7,007 nt of DNA from Streptosporangiaceae bacterium (GTDB lineage Bacteria; Actinomycetota; Actinomycetes; Streptosporangiales; Streptosporangiaceae), in the NCBI GenBank assembly GCA_030045175.1, contig JASIBM010000516.1, forward strand, positions 1 through 7,007, in the 5' to 3' direction. Both the position numbers and the translations under genes were made by a program. Below the pieces are notes generated by a model. The model searched no databases. It was given only the letters and a program-made list of their open reading frames with translations, and was not told the DNA's origin. Positions 1 through 4,904 of the stretch are shown here, piece after piece. How positions within the stretch are numbered: position 1 is the first letter of the stretch; every line of letters begins with the position of its first letter.

Positions 1-38
1 ATGGCGCGACGCGGCCCGCGCCGGCGAGCACGCGATGA
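1..38 (+). CDS. C-terminal end of an unidentified upstream gene (partial)
   Basis: The frame that begins at base 3 is open from the window edge and ends at a TGA at 36-38, reading GATRPAPASTR. That TGA overlaps the ATG at 35 as ATGA, the same junction seen twice more downstream in this operon, which is the only reason to believe this frame is a gene end. The visible residues have no recognisable motif, so no function can be given. In similar actinobacterial operons the first gene is often a small transcriptional regulator, but nothing here shows that. The alternative is that the next gene's frame, which is also open to the window edge, starts further upstream and this stop is chance. Confidence 0.35.
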   Translation, partial: GATRPAPASTR

Positions 39-634
39 GCCAGGCCACGCGCGCCCGGCGGGCCGGCGAGTGGCTCATCGGCGCCGCCTGCCGTCGGCTG
101 CCTGCCGACATGCGCGCCGAGCGGCGCCAGGAATGGGCCGCCGAGCTGCCAGCCATCCTGGACGACCAGAGCATCCGCCCGTCGTACCTGCGCGCGCTGC
201 GGGCGCTCGCCTTCTGCATCGGCATCTCAAGCACCACCAGGCAGCTCAGCCGGTCGGCGCGAGCCGGGTCCCGGCGCGCCGGCAGCTCGCCGGGTCCGGC
301 CGGCGCCGCCGCAGGCACCCGGCCTGCCGATGTGGCGGTCCGCGCGGTCGTCGGGTTCGTCGCCTGGCTCGTCATCGTGGCCGCAGTCACCGCGCTGCTG
401 CGCAAGCATCCTGACCCGCATGGCTGGCCGGTCGTGCTCGGCCTGGCTCTTGCCGTCGGCTTTGACGCCTTCTGCCTGGCGGACATCGCGCGGGCCGCGC
501 AGGTGCGCTACCTGCCCAAGTGGGCATGGGCGCTGATCTGCCTGATCCAGACTCCGGGCGGCGGCATCACGTACCTGAGCATCGGCCATGTGGGCCGGCC
601 ACGACTGGCGCGGCCCGGCGATACGAAGCCATGA
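35..634 (+). CDS. Small membrane protein with C-terminal PLDc_N (phospholipase D nuclease N-terminal-like) domain
   Basis: The 199-residue product has three parts. Residues 9-44 are a charged, helix-prone segment (RRAGEWLIG...RLPADMRAERRQEW) of a type I associate with actinobacterial exporter-linked membrane proteins. Residues 72-98 are a disordered Arg/Ser/Gly/Pro linker. The C-terminal half has hydrophobic segments at about 100-122, 131-150 and 163-183. The last part (DIARAAQVRYLPKWAWALI, then TPGGGITYLSIGHVGR) has the PLDc_N pattern: a charged turn, a Trp-rich helix, then a Gly/Pro-rich stretch and a Tyr. This domain usually anchors cardiolipin synthases, but the catalytic HKD domains are absent, so it is not an enzyme by itself. 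The ATG at 35 overlaps an upstream TGA, and the stop overlaps the start of the ABC ATPase gene, which suggests translational coupling and a role with that exporter. The frame is open to the left edge, so an earlier start is possible. The exact role is unknown. Confidence 0.8.
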   Translation: MSQATRARRAGEWLIGAACRRLPADMRAERRQEWAAELPAILDDQSIRPSYLRALRALAFCIGISSTTRQLSRSARAGSRRAGSSPGPAGAAAGTRPADVAVRAVVGFVAWLVIVAAVTALLRKHPDPHGWPVVLGLALAVGFDAFCLADIARAAQVRYLPKWAWALICLIQTPGGGITYLSIGHVGRPRLARPGDTKP

Positions 635-1566
635 TCGAGCTCGATGGGCTCACCAAGCGGTTCGGGCAGGTTACCGCCGTCGACGAGCTGAGCTGCACTG
701 TCAGGCCGGGACGGGTGACCGGTTTCCTCGGCCCTAACGGCGCGGGCAAGACCACCACGATGCGGCTCATCCTGGGCCTGGACATCCCGACCTCGGGCAC
801 CGCGCTGGTGAGCGGACGCCGTTACCGCCAGCTCATCCGCCCGCTGCGCCAGGTCGGCTCGGTGCTAGACGCCACGGCCGTGCAGGGCGCCAGGACCGCC
901 CGTGACCACTTGCTGTCGGTCGCGGTCAGCAACGGCATTCGCCGCGACCGCGTCCAGCAGGTGCTGGAACTGACCGGCCTTGACTCCGTCGCGGCCAGGC
1001 GCATCAGGGAATTCTCGCTCGGCATGAAGCAGCGGCTCGGCATCGGCGCCGCACTGCTTGGCGACCCGCCCGTGCTGATGTTTGACGAGCCGGTGAACGG
1101 CCTCGACGCCGACGGGATCCGCTGGATCCGCCAGTTGCTGCGCCAGCTAGCCGCGGATGGCCGTACCGTGCTTGTCTCCAGCCACCTGATGAGCGAGGTG
1201 GCGCTGACCGCCGACCACCTGATCGTCATCGGGCGAGGCAAGCTACTTGCCGACGCTCCGACGCAGAGCCTCACCGGGTCCAGCGCCCGCGCGGACGTGC
1301 TCGTGCGCTCCCCGCGCGGCGCCGAGCTCGCGGAGCTGCTCACCGCGCGCGGCGCCGCCGTCACGGTCGGGCAAGACGGCGGGCTGGCGGTGACCGGCAT
1401 GGACGCGCCAGCGATCGCCGACCTGGCCGCGGCGCACGGCATCGGTGTGCACGAGCTAGCGCCCCGGCAGCCGTCGCTTGAGCAGGCCTACCTCGACCTG
1501 ACCGCGGCCAGCACCGACTATCGCGGTGCCAGCACGACGGGCAGCGGCACGGAGGCCATCCGATGA
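631..1566 (+). CDS. BcrA/DrrA-type ABC transporter ATP-binding protein
   Basis: This 311-residue nucleotide-binding subunit powers export through the permease encoded next. Visible motifs are Walker A GPNGAGKTT (34-42), an ABC signature written FSLGMKQR (128-135) instead of LSGGQ, Walker B VLMFDEP (148-154), D-loop NGLD (156-159) and the switch His in SSHLMSEV (H185). The usual Q-loop glutamine is missing: the sequence is VGSVLDATAV, with Asp80 near that place. The altered signature and Q-loop are common in actinobacterial BcrA-like ATPases, so I do not read them as damage. Residues from about 225 form the C-terminal extension usual in multidrug and antibiotic exporters. The frame is open further upstream, but the ATG at 631 begins the conserved MIELDGLTKRFG and overlaps the previous stop as ATGA, so it is the clear start. 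The substrate cannot be read from the sequence; antibiotic, peptide or lipid export are the usual roles. Confidence 0.95.
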   Translation: MIELDGLTKRFGQVTAVDELSCTVRPGRVTGFLGPNGAGKTTTMRLILGLDIPTSGTALVSGRRYRQLIRPLRQVGSVLDATAVQGARTARDHLLSVAVSNGIRRDRVQQVLELTGLDSVAARRIREFSLGMKQRLGIGAALLGDPPVLMFDEPVNGLDADGIRWIRQLLRQLAADGRTVLVSSHLMSEVALTADHLIVIGRGKLLADAPTQSLTGSSARADVLVRSPRGAELAELLTARGAAVTVGQDGGLAVTGMDAPAIADLAAAHGIGVHELAPRQPSLEQAYLDLTAASTDYRGASTTGSGTEAIR

Positions 1567-2381
1567 CCGCCGTCGCGAGCCGCGCCGGCGAGCCGGGCGC
1601 GCCCTCGCTGGCCGCACGCGCCGCCGGCGTGCTCGGCTTCGAGTGGGTCAAGCTCCGCTCGGTCCGCTCGAACTACGTGACGCTCCTCGCGGCCGCGATC
1701 GCGACCATCGGCTCGACCGCGGTGGTCGCCAGGACCATGGCCGTGACCGCCACTCCCCCGCCGGCAGGCATTATCACCGCGCTCAGCGCGAGCTTCCTCG
1801 GCTACGCCGAGTACGCGGTGATCCCGGTCAGCGTGCTCGCGGTGCTGCAGTTCACCTCGGAATACGCCACCGGATTCATCAGCACCACCTTCTGCGCCGT
1901 GCCGCGGCGCTGGGCTGCGCTGGCCGGCAAGGCAGCCGTGGCTGGCACCGCCGCGCTCATCGCCGGCGAGGCGCTCGCGTTCGCGTGCTTCTGGCTGACC
2001 CAGGCGATGCTGTCCGGGCGGCACCGCGGGATGTCGCTGGCGCAGCCGGGCGTGCCGGGAGCCGTGCTCGCGGCCGGCTTCGTCCTGTGCGCGTGCGCGC
2101 TGACCGCACTCGGCCTCGGCGCGATCATCCGGCACACCCCGGGCGCGATCGCGGCGACACTGGCGGCGATCTACGGGGTTGCCGTGCTCTGCCTCGCGCT
2201 GCCGTCGCCGTGGCGGGACGACGCCGGCCGGTTCACGATGGCGTTCGCAGCCGCCCAGGTGGTGGCCCTGCACCCGCGACCTGGCCTGCTGCCGCCTGCC
2301 GCGTCCATGCTGGTGCTTGTGGCCTGGCCGGCCGCCGCGCTACTGGCTGCCGGCCTGGTGACCGCCCGCCGCGACATCTGA
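1563..2381 (+). CDS. ABC-2 type transporter permease
   Basis: The 272-residue membrane subunit pairs with the ATPase just upstream. It opens with a cytoplasmic N-terminus carrying FEWVKLRSVRSNY (26-38), the amphipathic coupling segment typical of actinobacterial ABC-2 permeases. About six membrane segments follow, near 38-58, 75-97, 117-145, 165-187, 192-213 and 243-266. A short basic tail (TARRDI) ends the protein. The segment QFTSEYATGFISTTFCAVPRR before the third helix is the usual cytoplasmic loop of this family. The start ATG overlaps the ATPase stop as ATGA, and a GGAGG at 1551-1555 lies 7 bases upstream, so translation is well supported. The last 42 bp overlap the 3' end of the convergent mbtH-like gene. 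The substrate is unknown. Confidence 0.93.
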   Translation: MTAVASRAGEPGAPSLAARAAGVLGFEWVKLRSVRSNYVTLLAAAIATIGSTAVVARTMAVTATPPPAGIITALSASFLGYAEYAVIPVSVLAVLQFTSEYATGFISTTFCAVPRRWAALAGKAAVAGTAALIAGEALAFACFWLTQAMLSGRHRGMSLAQPGVPGAVLAAGFVLCACALTALGLGAIIRHTPGAIAATLAAIYGVAVLCLALPSPWRDDAGRFTMAFAAAQVVALHPRPGLLPPAASMLVLVAWPAAALLAAGLVTARRDI

Positions 2382-2591
2382 CTCGCCGTCCATCGCCTGG
2401 CGGAGGCTCCTGGGTCGCAAGTCGGTCCACCGCTCGTCTATCCACGCAAGGCACTCGGCCCGGCCACCCGAGGGGCCGGTGGCGGTCCAGCCCTCCGGTA
2501 TCTCGTGGAAGGAAGGCCACAGCGAGTACTGCTCCTCGTCATTGACGAGAACTAGGAATTCACCATCCTCGTCATCAAATGGGTTGGTCAT
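2340..2591 (-). CDS. MbtH family protein (NRPS adenylation-domain partner), stand-alone
   Basis: This 83-residue protein belongs to the MbtH family: small cytoplasmic proteins that bind adenylation domains of non-ribosomal peptide synthetases and help them fold or activate amino acids. The family pattern is complete: MTNPFDDEDGEF at the N-terminus, NDEEQYSLWP (17-26), IPEGW (31-35), C47, and WTDLRPRSL (55-63). The three conserved tryptophans are W25, W35 and W55. The start at 2591 is chosen because the family begins MTNPFDD; a GTG at 2609 would add six residues, and GGTGA sits about 8 bases before the ATG. The first 17 bp overlap the end of the aquaporin gene. The last 14 codons, beyond the conserved fold, overlap the convergent permease gene. 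No NRPS gene lies in the window, so it must serve a synthetase elsewhere or have another role. Family assignment is firm; the partner is unknown. Confidence 0.95.
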   Translation of the reverse strand: MTNPFDDEDGEFLVLVNDEEQYSLWPSFHEIPEGWTATGPSGGRAECLAWIDERWTDLRPRSLRQAMDGESDVAAGGHQAGSQ

Positions 2592-3360
2592 GGCGCTCGT
2601 CACCCCCACTAATCGATCTCATCCGGTCGAGTAGCCTAAGCCGATTTAATAGTATACGGCCGCCAGTACGCAGAAAGGGTGTCAGGATGCCGCGAAGCGA
2701 GGCCGCCGCGACGGCGCCCACCATGGGAGCCAGCAGGTAGACCCAGAGGAAGTCGAGCCTGCCAGCGACGATGGCCGGCCCGAACTGGCGGGCGGGGTTG
2801 ACCGAGCCACCCGTCGTGGTCCCTAGCAGCGCGATCGCCGCTCCGATCAGGAGCCCGACGAGCCATGGGACCAGCGGCGCCAGCCTGGGCACCGCAAGGA
2901 AAAGCCCGACGAGGAACACGATGACCCCCATCGAGAACGTCTCCGCCGCGAACAGCGCCGCGGCCGACCAGCCGATGCCAGGTTGCAGCGAGGCGTCGCT
3001 GACCGGCGGCCTGCCCGCCGCCTGGCCCCAGGCGGCGCGGCCCGCGAGCGTGCCGAGCAGCGAGCCGGTCAGCTGGGCCGCGATGTAGGGCGCGACGGCG
3101 ACGCCGGGGAAGAGCCCGAAGCGCCACATGGCGATGGATATGGCGGGGTTGATGTGCCCGCCCGATGCCTTCCCCGCGGGGCTGAGGATCAGGCCGGCCA
3201 GCAGCGGTCCCACGCAGGCGCCGATGACGAGCAGCTTGTCATGGACCTGGGGGATCGCCGCCGAGATGGGTGACGGCCCGGCCACCCAGCGCACGATCGT
3301 GGTGACGCCGAAGAGCAGCACGACCGCCAGCAGGCACTCCAGGGCGCTGCCCAGGGTCAC
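2575..3360 (-). CDS. MIP/aquaporin family channel
   Basis: The product is a membrane channel of the major intrinsic protein family, 261 residues from the GTG at 3360. Both half-helix signatures are present: SGGHINPA (NPA at 71-73) and GGSVNPARQFGPA (NPA at 188-190, followed by selectivity-filter Arg191). The conserved membrane glutamates of the two repeats are Glu8 and Glu140. About six membrane helices are visible. By ungapped alignment to AqpZ and GlpF the filter would be Gly51, Ile176, Gly185 and Arg191, wider than a strict water channel. The start is uncertain: the frame is open to 3564, but that part is Arg-rich and lies in the reductase gene. The GTG at 3360 falls 20 bp after the reductase stop with no clear ribosome site; a CTG just upstream would give a longer N-terminus. 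A basic tail of about 35 residues ends the protein in unusually AT-rich codons and runs 17 bp into mbtH. Water, glycerol or other small neutral solutes are possible substrates. Confidence 0.88.
   Translation of the reverse strand: MTLGSALECLLAVVLLFGVTTIVRWVAGPSPISAAIPQVHDKLLVIGACVGPLLAGLILSPAGKASGGHINPAISIAMWRFGLFPGVAVAPYIAAQLTGSLLGTLAGRAAWGQAAGRPPVSDASLQPGIGWSAAALFAAETFSMGVIVFLVGLFLAVPRLAPLVPWLVGLLIGAAIALLGTTTGGSVNPARQFGPAIVAGRLDFLWVYLLAPMVGAVAAASLRGILTPFLRTGGRILLNRLRLLDRMRSISGGDERHDQPI
2651..2656 (-). promoter_or_regulatory. Candidate -10 hexamer TATACT for mbtH, inside the channel gene
   Basis: On the minus strand TATACT lies about 60 bases upstream of the mbtH ATG, in the most AT-rich stretch of the window. 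It fits the TANNNT -10 pattern. A CTGACA at 2680-2685 resembles a -35 box but is 23 bases away, longer than the usual 16-18, so the pair is imperfect. It would allow mbtH to be transcribed apart from the operon. Confidence 0.35.
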
Positions 3361-3380
3361 CGTTCGCCAGGTGGCTCGGG

Positions 3381-4355
3381 TCAGGGGCAGATGACGACCC
3401 GGCCCCTTACCCGGTGCTCCACCGCGAGGTAGGCGTCCTTGCCGTCCTCGAGGCTGTACCGGCTGGCGACGGGCAGCGGGCGGAACTGCCCCGAGTCGAA
3501 GAACGGCGCGAGCCGCTCGAGCCGCGCGCCTGACTCGACGACGTCGTAGTTCCCGCTGTTGCACCCGTAGATCCGGGTCTCGTTGCGGTACAGGCCGACC
3601 AGGTTGATCTCCACCGTCTGGGTGCCGACCGCGCTGATCATCACCAGCCGCCCGCGGCGAGCCAGCGAGGCCAGCGCCGCCGGCGTGGTGACGCCGCCCA
3701 CGGCGTCATACACCACGTCCGCGCCCCGGCCGCCGGTGAGCCGCTTGACCTGGGAGCCGACCTCCTGCGAGCCGTCATCGAGCGCGATGAAATCCGTGAT
3801 GATCGATGCCGCCGGGGTGCCGCCGGCGGGACGGACCCGATCCGCCCCGATGACCCGGCTGCCGAGGGCGTCGGCGATCTGGGCGACGGCGCCCCCCACC
3901 CCGCCGGAGACGCCGAACACGGCGATGGTCTCGCCCTCGGCAAGCTGAGCGGCCTCGACCACGCCGAGCCAGCCGGTGACGAAGTTGACCCCCACGGCCG
4001 AGGCCTCCTCGAAGCTCAGCCGCTCGGGCTTGCGGGCCAGGGCCGTCACGGGCACGGTGAGCAGCTGCGCGTGCGGCCCGTCGCGGGTGAACCCCACGTC
4101 CCCGCCGGTGCCCCAGACCTCGGCGCCGATCCAGTCGCCCGGCCCGTCGACGACGACGCCAGCGAAGTCGCGGCCAGGAATGCGAGGAAGGGTGGTCTGC
4201 TGGAACTGGCCTGCCACGTTTTTCAGGTCCGAGGGGTTCACCGAGGAGGACCTGACTGATATCACCGCCTCGCCGCTCCTGGCCACCGGGTCCGGCATCT
4301 CGGCCAGGCGCAGCACATCGGGACCGCCGAAGCTGTCGAAGCGCAAAGCGTGCAT
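3381..4355 (-). CDS. Zinc-independent quinone oxidoreductase-like MDR-family reductase
   Basis: The product is a 324-residue medium-chain dehydrogenase/reductase of the quinone oxidoreductase type: a cytoplasmic enzyme expected to use NADPH to reduce quinones or activated alkenes. The N-terminal GroES-like domain (about 1-125) has MHALRFDSFGGPDVLRL, the VNPSDLKN motif (39-46) in place of the catalytic zinc Cys, and PRIPGRDFAGVV (57-68). The Rossmann domain has VFGVSGGVGGAVAQIA (146-161), the Gly-rich dinucleotide loop. A structural zinc Cys cluster is also absent, as expected for this branch. Near the C-terminus, the hydrophobic segment before RGRVVICP is normal for the family. Length is typical. 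It starts 19 bp after the hrp1-like stop with GAGAG about 8 bases upstream, and ends 20 bp before the channel gene, so it sits inside an operon. The true substrate cannot be deduced. Confidence 0.92.
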   Translation of the reverse strand: MHALRFDSFGGPDVLRLAEMPDPVARSGEAVISVRSSSVNPSDLKNVAGQFQQTTLPRIPGRDFAGVVVDGPGDWIGAEVWGTGGDVGFTRDGPHAQLLTVPVTALARKPERLSFEEASAVGVNFVTGWLGVVEAAQLAEGETIAVFGVSGGVGGAVAQIADALGSRVIGADRVRPAGGTPAASIITDFIALDDGSQEVGSQVKRLTGGRGADVVYDAVGGVTTPAALASLARRGRLVMISAVGTQTVEINLVGLYRNETRIYGCNSGNYDVVESGARLERLAPFFDSGQFRPLPVASRYSLEDGKDAYLAVEHRVRGRVVICP

Positions 4356-4374
4356 GACCGGCTCTCGCGGCCTC

Positions 4375-4794
4375 TCAGCCAGCCGCGCAGACAGCCTCGA
4401 GGAATTTCCCGACAGCCTGCTCGGGCAGGTGCCGCGCCAGGTCCGCCTCGCTGATCATGCCGACCAGCCGATGGTCTTCGATGACCGGCAGGCGGCGGAT
4501 CTGGTTCGCCTTCATCGCCTGCAGGACGTCGCTGACGTCCGCATCCGAGCTGACCGTCACGGGCTTGCCCTGCGCCAGGTCCCCCGCGGTGCTCGCGGCC
4601 GGGTCGCTGCCGCCGGCGACGCACTTGACCACGATGTCGCGGTCGGTGATGATCCCGTGCAGGCGGTCATCATCACCGCAGATCGGCAGCGAGCCCACGT
4701 TCAGGTCCCGCATGCGCTTCGCCGCCTGCTGCAAGGTCTCGTGCTCACCTATGCACGCGGCGCCGGCGTGCATGATGTCTCGCGCTGTCGTCAT
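4375..4794 (-). CDS. hrp1: Hypoxic response protein 1 (Hrp1)-like CBS-pair protein
   Basis: The 139-residue protein is two CBS domains (about 8-62 and 77-130). From memory it matches mycobacterial Rv2626c/Hrp1 along its whole length: MTTARDIM at the start, EHETL, LPICGDDDRLHG (36-47), TDRDIV (50-55), RRLPVIEDHRLVG (100-112), EADLARHLPE (116-125). In mycobacteria Hrp1 is strongly induced in hypoxia under DosR; its biochemical role is unsettled. CBS pairs usually bind adenosyl ligands or act as regulatory dimers. Cys14 and Cys39, which I recall forming a disulfide in the Hrp1 structure, are both conserved. The frame is open upstream to 4941, but the ATG at 4794 is the start: it begins the conserved MTTARDIM and has GGGGGG six bases upstream. 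It is the first gene of the apparent operon with the reductase, channel and MbtH. I found no DosR-type palindrome upstream, so regulation here may differ. Confidence 0.93.
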   Translation of the reverse strand: MTTARDIMHAGAACIGEHETLQQAAKRMRDLNVGSLPICGDDDRLHGIITDRDIVVKCVAGGSDPAASTAGDLAQGKPVTVSSDADVSDVLQAMKANQIRRLPVIEDHRLVGMISEADLARHLPEQAVGKFLEAVCAAG

Positions 4795-4800
4795 GGCAAT

Positions 4801-4806
4801 CCCCCC
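4801..4806 (-). promoter_or_regulatory. Ribosome binding site of the hrp1-like gene
   Basis: On the minus strand a run of six G lies six bases before the ATG at 4794, and it decides that start over the longer open frame. A second, better AGGAGG tract lies further upstream at 4820-4825, but no ATG, GTG or TTG follows it at a usable distance in this frame. It may be chance or part of the leader. Confidence 0.6.
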
Positions 4807-4880
4807 GGATTCGATGACCCCTCCTGTTGGATACCTCGCGAGCTCCCGCGGCAATCCTCCGCGCAGGTGCCGGTTCTGGT

Positions 4881-4903
4881 CCGGCCGCGGGCGCTCGGGC
4901 CGG
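4881..4903 (-). terminator. GC-rich hairpin directly after the regulator gene (possible terminator)
   Basis: CCGGCC at 4898-4903 (read on the minus strand) can pair with GGCCGG at 4881-4886 across an 11-base loop. The stem begins one base after the regulator's stop codon at 4905-4907. All six pairs are G-C. No T-run follows, which is common for actinobacterial terminators but makes this weaker evidence. It could equally be chance in GC-rich DNA, or an RNA-stabilising 3' stem. Confidence 0.35.
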
Positions 4904-4904
4904 G

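Larger units (their letters stand above)
4795..4904 (-). promoter_or_regulatory. Leader/promoter region of the hrp1-reductase-channel-mbtH operon (boundaries not resolved)
   Basis: These 110 bases are the largest gap in the window and the only room for a promoter of the hrp1 operon. On the minus strand they hold a GC hairpin next to the regulator stop, the two purine tracts noted for hrp1, and a weak -10-like GAGGTATCC near 4830. No confident -35/-10 pair, SigR-type GGAAT...GTT pair or DosR-type GGGAC...GTCCC palindrome is visible. A promoter is inferred from position only. Confidence 0.35.

Noticed and set aside
631..1566. Degenerate ABC signature and missing Q-loop glutamine as signs of an inactive ATPase
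   Set aside because: BcrA-like actinobacterial ATPases commonly have this form, and Walker A, Walker B and the switch His are all intact.
2463..2483. GCCACC/GGTGGC hairpin with a 9-base loop as a terminator for the permease transcript
   Set aside because: It lies inside mbtH coding sequence about 80 bases past the permease stop, has only six pairs and no T-run; such stems are common in GC-rich genes.
3361..3564. N-terminal extension of the aquaporin frame upstream of 3360
   Set aside because: The extra 68 residues are an Arg-rich stretch that lies in the reductase coding region; MIP proteins start just before the first membrane helix.
4795..4904. DosR-type box upstream of the hrp1-like gene
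   Set aside because: Looked for GGGAC...GTCCC symmetry on both strands; nothing close was found.
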